From: CAKUIA01 sp044433115
GTDB taxonomy: Bacteria > Verrucomicrobiota > Verrucomicrobiia > Opitutales > Intestinicryptomonadaceae
NCBI GenBank assembly: GCA_044433115.1
Contig: JAWXTY010000007.1
Location: 1-64,000 of the forward strand
Reading direction: 5' to 3'
DNA: 64,000 nt
The stretch's first letter is position 1, and each line of letters opens with the position of its first letter. The translations under genes were made by a program, and so were the position numbers. The notes beneath the pieces were generated by a model. It saw nothing but the letters and a program-made list of their open reading frames with translations, was not told where the DNA came from and did not search any database. Positions 18,403-27,938 of the stretch are shown one piece after another.

Positions 18403-20625
18403 CTAAAGCGAAAAGTCTATTTGTCGTTTAAACCTGTCAACTGACTCTACTCTTATAGATATTTTCGAGCCAATTTTATATTGAGTTTTAGTTCTTCTGC
18501 CAACTAGAGCATTGCCTGCTTTGTTTATTTTATATATGTCATTTTCGAGCGAGTGAACGTGTACAAATCCAAAAGACATAGAGTCAGTCAATTCCACAAA
18601 TAAGCCATTATTACCAATTTGCGTAATGATTGCATCGAAATATGTATCCTTGCCAGATTGCTCTTCGAAGTACTCCATTAGCTTGAGTTTCTTAGTTTCT
18701 CTCTCTGCTTCTACACTGTTTCGCTCTGTGCGAGAAATGTGTTCGGCTATAGAGTCTAAAGCCCCCTTGCTTAGCAACTTTTTCTTTTGTTTTGGAGCTG
18801 TAGGCAACTTTGCCAACTGCAAGTAAAAGTCTAAATTCCTGTGGTTACAATAGTCTGCATATCTACGTATGGGAGAGGTAAAGTGTGCGTAAAATTGTTT
18901 AAACAAGCCATAGTGTCCATCAGGGCTTGCTCTGTATTCTGCACGTTTCAAACTTCTTAAGAACTTAGTTTTAAGCAAGTAGTTTTGAGGGTGTCTATCA
19001 ATTTGCTTAAGCAAGAAAGTTACGTGCTTACGCTGAGTTAAGTCTCCACATTTCAAAGAAAATGTCTCTAAATCTATAGCCAACTCTTCAAGTTTTTCTA
19101 CATCTGGGTCGTCGTGAACTCTCGATACAAAAGGAATTTTCGCTTCGTTAAGTATCCTTGCAACAGCCTCGTTTGCAGCCAACATATATTCTTCTACAAG
19201 CTGGTGGCTCTCATTGTGTATCACTTTTTCTACAGAAGTTGCATAGCCTTCATCGTTGCAAAAAATCTTAACTTCAGGCATTTCTAAATCCAAGCTACCC
19301 TTTTTCATTCTACGCTTTCTAAGCTGAAGAGCCATAGACCACATATGACGTATAAACACTCTTAACTGCACTAATTGCTTTTCAGTTAAGTCAGCCATTG
19401 GCACTTGCCCTGCCCTATCTTTACTATCTACTGGCAAAGTGATTTTTTTGATTTCTTCAAAGTCGTCAGAAGTCAAAAATGCGTGAGCTTGCTCGTAACT
19501 CAATCTATGATTGCTTCGAATTACAGTATTAGCAAATTTAACCCCAACACAATCGCCCTTTGCGTCGAAAGACAAGAACACAGACTTTGTCAATCTATCC
19601 TCATTTTCAACTAGAGAGCAAACCCCATTTGATAGTTCAAAAGGCAACATAGGTATAACTGTACCAGTCAAATATGTAGAATTGCCTCGCCTCCTTGCCT
19701 CTTTATCCAAAGGTGAATTTTCCTTGATATAATAAGATACATCTGCAATATGCACGCCTATTTCTGATATATTGCCAATCTTTCTAAAAGATAGAGCGTC
19801 GTCGAAATCCTTAGCGTCTAAAGGGTCTATAGTAACAGTAAATACGCCACGTAAATCTTGCCTACCCTTAACGTCGTCTTCACTGACAAAAGATGGAATT
19901 TCACGAACTTGTGCCTTAATTACTTCTTCAAAATCCTCATCTAAATCGTACTTTCTAAGTATAGCCTTATATTCTGAATAAGGTGTGTGGCTCGCCCCAA
20001 AGCACTCTATGATTTTGCCTGTAGGATTTAAATGCTTTTGCTCCCACTCGTCCAAGCGAACCTCAACTTTGTCGTTCTCTTTTGGAGTTGGGTTTAAACC
20101 TGATTTCTTTGGGTCTAAGAGTATAACGTCATAGTAAAATCTTGGGTCGTCTGGCACTAAATGCCAAGCCCTTAGAGACTTACGAAGAGTACCTATAACA
20201 GTCTGGCAATTCTTTTCTATAATCTTAATTACCTTAGCTTGAAGCTCATCGCCATCACGAAATCTGTCTCTTCTAAAATGCTTATCTCTAGTTACAATAC
20301 GAGCAAGCACCTTATCTTTATGTAGGGCTACAGATGTATTTTCTCTATTGACTAAATACCTCTTTCCATTTGCCTCTATTAGAGCAGAGCCATTGCGTTT
20401 AAAAGAAATCTCGCCAGTGATTAAACCCACATCTTGAGGTAACAAATAGCGTTGCCCCTTTATCTTAGCAATAGAGCCATCTGAAAGCAGTGTAGATATA
20501 GCCTTACGCACACTTATAAAGCCCTTTCTGTCTAAGCCCAGCTCAAGAGTAATTTCTTGCACTGTCATAGGCACATAAGTTTTTTTGCCTAATAATTTTA
20601 GTATATCTTCACATATTGTATTCAT
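18403..20625 (-). CDS. rnr: Ribonuclease R (3'-5' exoribonuclease)
   Basis: A processive hydrolytic exoribonuclease for structured RNA. The 740 residues show an N-terminal winged helix (about 1-60), cold-shock domains (about 65-220), the RNB catalytic domain with TIDPLDAKDFDDALS and its metal-binding aspartates, HIADVSYYI, SYEQAHAFL, RVHDDPD and YAHFTSPIRRYADYCNHR, and a C-terminal S1 domain. The upstream AGGGA may serve as a Shine-Dalgarno. It is embedded in the heme gene unit. Confidence 0.95.
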   Translation of the reverse strand: MNTICEDILKLLGKKTYVPMTVQEITLELGLDRKGFISVRKAISTLLSDGSIAKIKGQRYLLPQDVGLITGEISFKRNGSALIEANGKRYLVNRENTSVALHKDKVLARIVTRDKHFRRDRFRDGDELQAKVIKIIEKNCQTVIGTLRKSLRAWHLVPDDPRFYYDVILLDPKKSGLNPTPKENDKVEVRLDEWEQKHLNPTGKIIECFGASHTPYSEYKAILRKYDLDEDFEEVIKAQVREIPSFVSEDDVKGRQDLRGVFTVTIDPLDAKDFDDALSFRKIGNISEIGVHIADVSYYIKENSPLDKEARRRGNSTYLTGTVIPMLPFELSNGVCSLVENEDRLTKSVFLSFDAKGDCVGVKFANTVIRSNHRLSYEQAHAFLTSDDFEEIKKITLPVDSKDRAGQVPMADLTEKQLVQLRVFIRHMWSMALQLRKRRMKKGSLDLEMPEVKIFCNDEGYATSVEKVIHNESHQLVEEYMLAANEAVARILNEAKIPFVSRVHDDPDVEKLEELAIDLETFSLKCGDLTQRKHVTFLLKQIDRHPQNYLLKTKFLRSLKRAEYRASPDGHYGLFKQFYAHFTSPIRRYADYCNHRNLDFYLQLAKLPTAPKQKKKLLSKGALDSIAEHISRTERNSVEAERETKKLKLMEYFEEQSGKDTYFDAIITQIGNNGLFVELTDSMSFGFVHVHSLENDIYKINKAGNALVGRRTKTQYKIGSKISIRVESVDRFKRQIDFSL

Positions 20626-20641
20626 AATTTGTCCCTATATT

Positions 20642-21442
20642 TTAGGTATAATCTATAGGGAAAAGCAAGAGCATAGACACTATAAATAAAATTATAGCAT
20701 AGTAGCCTTGAAGATTCCCCCTTAGTAAATTTTTATTTGATAAAATCACAAAGCCCAACTGCATAAAGAAAATAGCAAAGGCACAAGCAAATTTTAGAGC
20801 TAAATCTGATAAATTCAAATCGTAAACAAAGAAAGATGCCACCCCTAAAACTATGCTTAAAAACATAGTAAATACGGCAAGAAATTCCACTGCAAACAAG
20901 TATTTTGTTATGGAAGTCAAAGATGGTAACAATCTAAAAAAGAAAGAATTTTTCTTCTTACGCAATGCTGAAATTTGTAGATTTTGTATGATTGCAAAAA
21001 CTAGCCCCAATCCCATAAAAGCATAAGAAAGCCCTGCAAAGAAAATGTGGCTAGTTGTCAATGGACTCTTAACTTGAGCTTGGATATTTATATTAAAATA
21101 TGGGCAAGTCAAAGGTAGCAAAACGAGTATAGCAGAAATCATTGCCCCAAAAAACATTGCAATCTTTAGTCTAAATATCCTAGAGAAAATCAATGCTATA
21201 AACATAACTAGCCAAGCTATTAATATAAATAACTCATAAACACTACTCATTGGCACAGAGCCTGCCTCGTAAGTCGCTAAAGCTAAGGCAAGTGTATGCA
21301 AGGTAAGCCCCACAAAACTAATTCTATAAAAAATACTTTCTTCGTATGCTCGTTTAGACAAAAATGGTATCAATGCGTTAATAAAGGCTATTGAATACAA
21401 CACCCCAGACACTAATAATAAAATCCAAATTACTAAGCTCAT
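20642..21442 (-). CDS. CcsA/HemX-like integral membrane protein
   Basis: A 266-residue protein with about eight hydrophobic helices, resembling the cytochrome c assembly (CcsA/CcmC/HemX) family. The stretch TSHIFFAGLSYAFMGLGLVFA is typical. I do not see a clear tryptophan-rich heme-handling WWD motif, which favours a HemX-like role. It overlaps the ferrochelatase stop by 4 bp (ATGA) and precedes rnr by 16 bp, so it is co-transcribed with heme genes. Function is inferred from context. Confidence 0.7.
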   Translation of the reverse strand: MSLVIWILLLVSGVLYSIAFINALIPFLSKRAYEESIFYRISFVGLTLHTLALALATYEAGSVPMSSVYELFILIAWLVMFIALIFSRIFRLKIAMFFGAMISAILVLLPLTCPYFNINIQAQVKSPLTTSHIFFAGLSYAFMGLGLVFAIIQNLQISALRKKKNSFFFRLLPSLTSITKYLFAVEFLAVFTMFLSIVLGVASFFVYDLNLSDLALKFACAFAIFFMQLGFVILSNKNLLRGNLQGYYAIILFIVSMLLLFPIDYT

Positions 21443-22365
21443 TCGTATTTATAAAATAAATTTTCCAATAAATCTACGTGAGCTTCACTGTCGTTTAAGC
21501 ACTTGACGTATTCAAAATTCTCGCCACCTATACTCTTGAAATACTCCCTTAAAGTAATATCTATGTCGTATAAAGTTTCGGTACACTCCAAGGCAAAGCC
21601 TGCACAAACTACGCTTATATTCTTTACAGAATTGTCTACAAGCCCCTTTACAACTTCCTCTACACTTGGGCAAAGCCACTTATTCTTTTTCATCGCAGAC
21701 TGCCACGCTATCGTTACAATCTTATTAGGAAAACGCTCTGCAATCAACTTAACTGTTGCCTCGCAATCCCTAACATAAGATGATTTATCCTTATCCTTTT
21801 CAGGTATAGAATGAAAAGACACTACCAAAGCCTCCGACTTTTTCATCTGCTCCTCACAAGAAGAAGCAATTGCATCTATATACAAAGGCTCGTCCCAATA
21901 GTACTCACAAAAGCTCCAAGAGCGACGCAACTCTTCCATAACTTCCTCGACTTGCTCTTTTGCACTTAGAGTTGTAGAATCCAAATATTGAGGGTAAAGA
22001 GGTATAAATACATATTCAGTTGCCCCACGTCTCTTAGCAAGCATAACAGCGTCTCTAATCTTTGGACCCGAATACATATAAGCACTCAAGACTGAAACAG
22101 AAATCCTATCCGAAAGCTTTTCACGCAAAGACCTAGTGTAGTATCTCAAAGGCGAATTACCATCTATAGCCACCCTATTTAGTCTATCTAAAAATCTACA
22201 AGCAGACTTTTTTGCAATCCTACTTGCCAATATTTTCCTAAGCAAAAAAGGCACTTTCATAATGTGCTTATCGCTGAGCATCTCATAGATAAATTCCTGA
22301 GAGTCATCTATATCAAGTTTGTAGGGACTACCTACATTTATTAAAATTAAAGCTAATTTAGACAT
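21439..22365 (-). CDS. hemH: Ferrochelatase
   Basis: It inserts iron into a porphyrin in the last steps of heme synthesis. In 308 residues the family features are ALILINVGSP at the N-terminus, GPKIRDAVMLAKRRGATEYVFIPLYPQY, the catalytic histidine in VVSFHSIPEKD, and CAGFALECTETLYDI near the end, with the conserved glutamate. It follows the oxidase gene by 4 bp, with a TAGGA before the ATG. Confidence 0.95.
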   Translation of the reverse strand: MSKLALILINVGSPYKLDIDDSQEFIYEMLSDKHIMKVPFLLRKILASRIAKKSACRFLDRLNRVAIDGNSPLRYYTRSLREKLSDRISVSVLSAYMYSGPKIRDAVMLAKRRGATEYVFIPLYPQYLDSTTLSAKEQVEEVMEELRRSWSFCEYYWDEPLYIDAIASSCEEQMKKSEALVVSFHSIPEKDKDKSSYVRDCEATVKLIAERFPNKIVTIAWQSAMKKNKWLCPSVEEVVKGLVDNSVKNISVVCAGFALECTETLYDIDITLREYFKSIGGENFEYVKCLNDSEAHVDLLENLFYKYE

Positions 22366-22369
22366 ATTC

Positions 22370-23716
22370 CTACTTAAACAACTCCATTGAATTTTCTATA
22401 CATTTTCCTACACCAACTCCACCTCTATAAGAACCTACAAGCTTTATAGAACCAGATTGTGCCTTTTCAAATTCCTCTATAATTTCCATATACTCCTCAT
22501 GCCCAATTTCATATTGAGCAATAGCTTTCTTTATGAAATTATACTTTACAAATTTTGGCTTGCCACTTAGACCAACTAGTTTAGCTAAGTCCTTACAAGT
22601 CAAATCCACAAGCTCCTCTTCGCTTAAATCACAAAGCTCTGGGCTGCGAAGTCCACCTATGTAGTTTGTCAAAGTTACGCAACCAGAAGGCGCTCTATTA
22701 TTAAATAATGTCGACAAAAACAAAGAACCTAATATAGAAAAATCTTCCTTTTCGCTAACTAAAACGCCAAAGCCATCTAATGGGTGCTTAATTTGAGTTT
22801 TATCAAAGCCCAAAGTCAAACTTACCACAGGGGCATACTCAATTTCCTTTAAACGCTCTAAAGATAACGACATATTGCCTGCCATTGGTATTTGACTTAA
22901 CCTACGTGCAGGAACAGCAAAAACTATCTTGTCATAAGTATCGCTATCGCCATCGTCAGTTAGAACGTCCCACTTACCATCGTTATAGTCCATACTCAAA
23001 ACTCGAGTCTTTACAGAAATCTCATCTGCGTCGAGCTTTGCCACCATCGCATTTATAAGTGTTTGCATACCACCTTTAAAGGACGCCATCTTAGTCTTAA
23101 AGCGAACTATCCCCTTGCTCTTTCGCTCCTTAGCAGAAGCAAACGCACCTTTAATTACAGAGCCATACTTTTGCTCTAAGTCCCACAAAAATGGGAAAGT
23201 TGCCTTTAGAGATAATTTTTCAGGGTTACTTGCATAAATACCTCCAACAAAAGGATTAATTGCATAATCTAAAAACTCCTTACCAAATCTATCTTCAATA
23301 AACTCTGCAACGCTCAAATTTGCGTCAAAATCGTGTGGAGGAATTTTAAATTCTTTCAAGACTCTCATCTTTGCCCCAAAGCTCAATAGTGGGCTAAATA
23401 TCATAGATATAGGGTTTGTAGGGGCAGCAAGCATCTTTGAATTACGCACAAAAAACCTCTTTTTAGAATGGCTATTTGCATATTCTATCTTGTCCTCTAG
23501 CCCTAAGTCTATAATGAAATCCATTATTTTTTGGCTAGTTATCATAAGCATATTAGAGCCGTGTTCTGCATAAAAAGAATTTTCTGAATATGTAGATATA
23601 ACGCCTCCTGCCTTAGACCTCTTGTCTATGACTTTAACTTTATATCCATCTTTTTTCAAGCAACAAGCTGCTGTCAATCCACTTATGCCAGCTCCTATAA
23701 CTAAAACATTTTCCAT
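22370..23716 (-). CDS. hemY: Protoporphyrinogen/coproporphyrinogen oxidase (HemY type)
   Basis: An FAD-dependent oxidase that aromatises the porphyrinogen ring using oxygen. In 448 residues the FAD motif VIGAGISGLTAACCLKK opens the protein, LSVAEFIEDRFGKEFLDYAINPFVGGIYA is the family core, and GSYRGGVGVGKCIENS near the C-terminus closes the FAD site. A good Shine-Dalgarno (AAGGAG, 5 nt spacing) supports the start. It is the first gene of a five-gene unit. Oxygen-dependent HemY contrasts with the oxygen-sensitive fumarase at 9506. Confidence 0.92.
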   Translation of the reverse strand: MENVLVIGAGISGLTAACCLKKDGYKVKVIDKRSKAGGVISTYSENSFYAEHGSNMLMITSQKIMDFIIDLGLEDKIEYANSHSKKRFFVRNSKMLAAPTNPISMIFSPLLSFGAKMRVLKEFKIPPHDFDANLSVAEFIEDRFGKEFLDYAINPFVGGIYASNPEKLSLKATFPFLWDLEQKYGSVIKGAFASAKERKSKGIVRFKTKMASFKGGMQTLINAMVAKLDADEISVKTRVLSMDYNDGKWDVLTDDGDSDTYDKIVFAVPARRLSQIPMAGNMSLSLERLKEIEYAPVVSLTLGFDKTQIKHPLDGFGVLVSEKEDFSILGSLFLSTLFNNRAPSGCVTLTNYIGGLRSPELCDLSEEELVDLTCKDLAKLVGLSGKPKFVKYNFIKKAIAQYEIGHEEYMEIIEEFEKAQSGSIKLVGSYRGGVGVGKCIENSMELFK

Positions 23717-23812
23717 ATTTACTCCTTTTAATATTTATTAAATAATTATGCTTAACCCTTATTAAGGCAAGTTTTCTAAATTTTACAAGCACTAAATTTC
23801 ATCTAAGAGGCT

Positions 23813-24003
23813 TCTAAAAATTGGCAATTAGCTATTTTTAAGATTATTTTTAGCGTAATTTTTTTGCGTTCGACGAAGATAGTATCGCTATCTAAGGAGC
23901 TAAGCAAAGAAATTCAAGCAAAAATAGGCTAAAAAGAGCAATTGTAGCTTGTCGTAGTGCAAAAATGAAATTTTTGCTTACTAATTAAAACCAATTTTAA
24001 GAA
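23813..24003. repeat. Family C foldback repeat (C1), right arm inside cinA
   Basis: The left end TTCTAAAAATTGGCAATTAG and right end CCAATTTTAAGAA are imperfectly complementary. The interior matches the large copies at 55174 and 62035 but lacks their GC-rich insert. The right arm encodes the last residues and stop of the cinA-like gene. No gene fits in 23717-23980. Confidence 0.8.
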
Positions 24004-24451
24004 GTTCCTCCCAAAAAGTGCTTAGGGCAAATTCTACTTGGGCTTGCCTAATTTCGTTTCTATTTCCAAAAAAGATTTTTCTAAAAGTCTTTATATCGCC
24101 ATTTTTAGTGGCTATACTTAGATACATTTCCTTGCCATCTTCTGCAAAGCCTGTAGTTGATATAGCATAATCGCTTGCAAATTTATCTAAAGAGCTTTTG
24201 GCAAATTCCCTTGAACAATTTTCATTGACTGCTTCATTCTCAGTTGCAGAACTTTCTAAAACGCCTGCAACTTCTATCTTAGATTTTGCACTATAGCAAA
24301 GAAAGCCCCCAACAAAAACTTCGCTTGCCCCAGATATAGACACAAAAGCGTTTGCTAAAAGCCCTCCTGTACAAGACTCAGCAACAGAAATAACTTGCCC
24401 CCTGCTCGAGAGCAAGCCCAATATTTCCACTGCTTTCTTGTCAACTTGCAT
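23981..24451 (-). CDS. CinA C-terminal domain protein (PncC-like)
   Basis: A 156-residue stand-alone CinA C-terminal domain. Relatives (PncC) deamidate nicotinamide mononucleotide for NAD recycling. The hallmark SVAESCTGGLLANAFVSISGAS (nucleophile Ser, then the TGG loop) and FVGGFLCYS are present, with STTGFAEDG later. Its last eight residues, LLKIGFN and stop, are encoded by the right arm of a foldback repeat. It follows prmA by 25 bp. Confidence 0.88.
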   Translation of the reverse strand: MQVDKKAVEILGLLSSRGQVISVAESCTGGLLANAFVSISGASEVFVGGFLCYSAKSKIEVAGVLESSATENEAVNENCSREFAKSSLDKFASDYAISTTGFAEDGKEMYLSIATKNGDIKTFRKIFFGNRNEIRQAQVEFALSTFWEELLKIGFN

Positions 24452-24476
24452 AATTTCTAAAACTTAAGATTTGCTT

Positions 24477-25349
24477 CTAAAACTCAATTAGAACGTCGCT
24501 CCAGTCGCCCATTTCCTTAAATTCTATATTTTTAATAGCTTTAGTGCTTGCGTTCTTGAAAAATTCACGCACCTTTTCGTTCTCTTCTTTTAATATACCA
24601 CTTAATATTAATACGCCATTTTCTGAAACTGCCTCAAGTAAAAACTTTGAGTGAAGCATAAGTATATCAGATTGAATGTTCGCAACAACTAAATCGTACT
24701 TAACGCCCCCTAAGCCCTCTTCTATATTAGATGTCATAAAAATTCCATCTACATTTAGATTATTAAAAGATGCGTTTTCCAAGCATACCTTAATTGCAGC
24801 TTCGTCTATATCAAAAGCCCTAAGCTTCTTGCAGTCATACAACATTGCTGTCATTGCCAAGATACCAGAACCACAACCTGCGTCGGCAAGAGACTTATCG
24901 CTAAGCCCATATTTTTCAGCATAATCCAAAATACGCATCATACAAAGGCGAGTAGTTGGGTGGTCGCCTGTACCAAATGCCATCTGAGCGTCAAAATAAA
25001 ATACTTTATCACCCTCTTTATTCTCTGTATACTCATCTTTAAGCCAAATAGGAACCCAGTGTAAGTCCTTGTAATTAAAAGCATTGAGATATTGCTTATA
25101 AGCATTTTGGAAGTCCTCTTCAAAGACTTCTTCAACTACATAATCCTCGCTAAGCTCTGTAAAGATAGTTCTAAGGCACTCATAGCCAGCCTTAGCTTCC
25201 TCTCCACTATCAAAATAACCACAAAGAATGACATCTTCAGGATTATCGACCATCTGCTCTATGCTCCAATTAAAAATTTCTGCCTCGCAAAAATAATCCT
25301 CGTATCGAGAAATTAATTCGCTATCTATATCTGTGTAAACCTTATACAT
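24477..25349 (-). CDS. prmA: Ribosomal protein L11 methyltransferase
   Basis: A SAM-dependent methyltransferase of ribosomal protein L11. In 290 residues the N-terminal substrate-binding region is followed by MAFGTGDHPTTRLCM, the SAM motif LADAGCGSGILAM, and VVANIQSDIL (motif IV, NxxN-like site). It is 6 bp downstream of the peptidase gene. Confidence 0.92.
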   Translation of the reverse strand: MYKVYTDIDSELISRYEDYFCEAEIFNWSIEQMVDNPEDVILCGYFDSGEEAKAGYECLRTIFTELSEDYVVEEVFEEDFQNAYKQYLNAFNYKDLHWVPIWLKDEYTENKEGDKVFYFDAQMAFGTGDHPTTRLCMMRILDYAEKYGLSDKSLADAGCGSGILAMTAMLYDCKKLRAFDIDEAAIKVCLENASFNNLNVDGIFMTSNIEEGLGGVKYDLVVANIQSDILMLHSKFLLEAVSENGVLILSGILKEENEKVREFFKNASTKAIKNIEFKEMGDWSDVLIEF

Positions 25350-25355
25350 ATTATT

Positions 25356-26714
25356 TTATTTTGAAAGTTTTGTGAAGAAATTCTCATACATCTTAACACC
25401 ACCTGCTAAAATGTCTAAGTAAAATGACTCGTTGGGAGCGTGAAGTGCGTCTTCTGGCGTAAAAAGTCCAATCATCAAAGAGTCTAAGCCTATAATTTGT
25501 TTCAACATCGCAATTAACGCTATACTTCCCCCATCTCGCAAGAACACTGCCTCACAGCCAAAAGACTCCCTAATCGACGCCTTCAAAGACTCGAATACCT
25601 TTGCCTCTTTGTCGTTCTTTGGGTTATTTATATCATTAAAATAAGGCGAAGCTAAGCCATCGTGATTATTAAATGACACCTTCACTTGTTTTGGGCAACG
25701 CTCAGCGATAGCCTTTTGTACTAAATCTATAATTCTAGCAGGGTCTTGATTTGCAACTAATCTACAAGATATTTTACAAAAACACTCAGAGGCAATTACA
25801 GTCTTGTTGCCATCGCCCTCGTATCCCCCACTAATTCCATTAAACTCCAATGTAGGGTAAAATCTAGTACTTTCCAAAGGCTGCATAGCTGATTGCTCAT
25901 ACAAAGAAGTCAAATCGAGCATTTCCTTTACGCTATCTTCTGTTATAGATAATTTCTTAAGCTCGTCTTTCTCCCACTGGCTTGGCTCTACAACATCGTC
26001 GTAAAATCCATCTACATTTACCCTGCCATTGGCACTATGCAAAGACGCACAAACTTCTGCCATCGCCTGTATAGGATTATAAACGAGTCCCCCATACATA
26101 CCTGAATGTAAGTCTGTGTTAGCTCCTCTAAAATTCACATCAAAAGATACAACACCCCTTAGGGCTGTAGTTATTTGTATTTGATTTATGCTCGGACTCA
26201 TCGTGTCGCTAAGCAAAACAAAGTCGTATTCGCTGAGCATATCCTTATTATCAGTGATAAATTTTGGCATACTCGGACTAGAAATTTCCTCTTCACCCTC
26301 AAGCAAAAATGCAATGTCTAGTGGCAAATTCTCGTCCTTTTCCAGCAAATTCATTATAGCAGAAATCATTGTAGTAAAAGGACCTTTGTTGTCAGCTGTT
26401 CCCCTACCCCATATTTTGCCGTCCTTTATAGTAGGCTCAAAAGGAGGAGTTTTCCACTCAGAGATAGGGTCGTGAGGCTGAACGTCATAATGCCCATAAC
26501 ACAAAATCCTTGCCTTTGCGTCGCCATTTTTTGAATTACGCCTTGCAAAGACTATAGGGTGCATATCTGTATTTGCGACATCGCATTCAAAGCCCCTTTC
26601 CTTAAAAAAGTCGCTCAAAAAGTTGGCACACTCATACATATTCTCAGCACAAGACGCATCTGCAGACACAGTCTTAATCCTAACTAATTTTTCTAAAAAT
26701 TTTAAACTATCCAT
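25356..26714 (-). CDS. M20-family metallopeptidase (dipeptidase-like)
   Basis: A zinc-dependent cytoplasmic exo- or dipeptidase of the M20 family. In 452 residues CYGHYDVQP carries the first zinc His and Asp, WGRGTADNKGPF the bridging aspartate, and LEGEEEISSP the catalytic glutamate and a zinc ligand. GADTD-type dimerisation text reads RGANTDLHSGMYGG, typical of the carnosinase/DapE-like branch. LRDGGSIALI and DALHAPNESF complete the site. Exact substrate cannot be told. Confidence 0.9.
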   Translation of the reverse strand: MDSLKFLEKLVRIKTVSADASCAENMYECANFLSDFFKERGFECDVANTDMHPIVFARRNSKNGDAKARILCYGHYDVQPHDPISEWKTPPFEPTIKDGKIWGRGTADNKGPFTTMISAIMNLLEKDENLPLDIAFLLEGEEEISSPSMPKFITDNKDMLSEYDFVLLSDTMSPSINQIQITTALRGVVSFDVNFRGANTDLHSGMYGGLVYNPIQAMAEVCASLHSANGRVNVDGFYDDVVEPSQWEKDELKKLSITEDSVKEMLDLTSLYEQSAMQPLESTRFYPTLEFNGISGGYEGDGNKTVIASECFCKISCRLVANQDPARIIDLVQKAIAERCPKQVKVSFNNHDGLASPYFNDINNPKNDKEAKVFESLKASIRESFGCEAVFLRDGGSIALIAMLKQIIGLDSLMIGLFTPEDALHAPNESFYLDILAGGVKMYENFFTKLSK

Positions 26715-26754
26715 ATTATTAAATTATTGTTATAAAATCATTATCCCCCAAAGG

Positions 26755-26845
26755 CGAGTTCTAAAAATTGGCAATTGTAGCTTATTGTAGTGCAAAAATG
26801 AAATTTTTGCTTCCCTGCTGTATAAAAACCAATTTTTAGAACTCG
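26755..26845. repeat. Family C foldback repeat, short copy (C2)
   Basis: CGAGTTCTAAAAATTGG (26755-26771) is exactly complementary to CCAATTTTTAGAACTCG (26829-26845). Inside it keeps CAATTGTAGCTTATTGTAGT and GCAAAAATGAAATTTTTGC of the long copies and lacks the middle. The outermost base pairs differ from other copies but still pair. Confidence 0.85.
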
Positions 26846-26918
26846 ACTTAACTAAAAAAAGACCTCGAAGCTTTAGCTAAGAAGTCTCTCTAAATTAAAT
26901 GTAAACTATAAAAACAAA

Positions 26919-27317
26919 TTACATAGAAGGGTTTCTAGCAAAACGAGTGATAGTGTTGAACAACTCTTGAGATTTCATCAAGTTACCACCATCAACATTA
27001 ACTATAACCTTCATAGTATTAGGTTTTTCTACCTTTATATCAACTACAATCTTAACATCTAAAACAGCTCTAGCTATAACTGTTATAGAGTCATTTCTAA
27101 CTTTTTGAGCTGTACGTTGATAAGACAAAGAGTCTATAGCCCTATTAGTAGCTTCAAATACTGACTTCATATCGCCATCAATAAACCCTATAAAATCGCC
27201 ATCTACAGAAGTGTAAACAGCCACAGGGTGTCTTGAAGACTCAACCCCTACGTTAGTTGTACAAGCACTAAGGCACATAGCCCCTAATAAAAGTAAATAT
27301 ATATAAATTCTTTTCAT
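26919..27317 (-). CDS. Small lipoprotein (DUF3568-like)
   Basis: A 132-residue lipoprotein: signal peptide with lipobox LSAC at residues 16-19, then a small alpha/beta domain (ESSRHPVAVYTSVDGDFIGF ... VKVIVNVDGG-type strands). It resembles small DUF3568-type proteins of Verrucomicrobia, from memory rather than a search. It is 127 bp downstream of the membrane protein and on the same strand as the ECF sigma gene, so it may belong to that envelope-stress unit. Function unknown. Confidence 0.75.
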   Translation of the reverse strand: MKRIYIYLLLLGAMCLSACTTNVGVESSRHPVAVYTSVDGDFIGFIDGDMKSVFEATNRAIDSLSYQRTAQKVRNDSITVIARAVLDVKIVVDIKVEKPNTMKVIVNVDGGNLMKSQELFNTITRFARNPSM

Positions 27318-27401
27318 AGTTATTAGTAGAATATATCTAAGTAGTTTTTACAAGTCTTTTTTGAAATTAATACGCTTTTTATGCAATCTAACTCAAAAAA
27401 T

Positions 27402-27440
27402 GTTCTTGAAATTGACAATTAGCTATTTTTAAAGCAATTA
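27402..27440. repeat. Family C repeat fragment (C3)
   Basis: TTCTTGAAATTGACAATTAG then AGCTATTTTTAAAG matches the left end of the long family C copies; the right end is missing. It sits just beyond the stop of the gene ending at 27445. Confidence 0.6.
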
Positions 27441-27444
27441 TAAG

Positions 27445-27879
27445 CTATTCTTCCTTGAAGTCTAAAAGAGAGTAAAAAGAGTGAGAGCCGTCAAAGAAAT
27501 CTCTAACAGATAGAGAAAGTGAGTCGCCTGCAAAAGTGTTATCTGCTATGTTACGCATATATTGCTTTGAGCTATCAATTATATCTTTTTTCAACAAGAA
27601 AAGACATGCAAAGACTAAAGCAAGCACTGCCGCCCACTCTAAATTTCCCATAAATACAGAAGGTCTCTTTGCCCTATACTTAGGTAGCTTTTGCAAATTA
27701 ATCTTATGATTATAATATTTTGCAGTCGCAATATGTATACTCTTATACTCGCAAGACATATTAGCAAAAGTTTCATTTTCTGCTATTAATTTTGAAATAC
27801 GCATCAATTCTTCAGGCGATAAATCTTCGTCTAAATAGTCATTTATCAATTTAATAAAATATTCTTTAGAATTATTCAT
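27445..27879 (-). CDS. Membrane protein, candidate anti-sigma factor
   Basis: A 144-residue protein: cytoplasmic N-terminal part (about 1-75; YLDEDLSPEELMRISKLIAEN is reminiscent of anti-sigma domains), one transmembrane helix (LEWAAVLALVFACLFLLKK, about 78-97) and a short outer tail. It lies 59 bp downstream of an ECF sigma gene on the same strand. No HxxxCxxC zinc motif is seen, so it is not a ZAS-type protein. The anti-sigma role is inferred from topology and position. Confidence 0.6.
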   Translation of the reverse strand: MNNSKEYFIKLINDYLDEDLSPEELMRISKLIAENETFANMSCEYKSIHIATAKYYNHKINLQKLPKYRAKRPSVFMGNLEWAAVLALVFACLFLLKKDIIDSSKQYMRNIADNTFAGDSLSLSVRDFFDGSHSFYSLLDFKEE

Positions 27880-27938
27880 TGGGAAAGTTTTTAAGTAGTT
27901 TAGTTTGATTTAATTAGTTAATGTATGAACTTAATTAT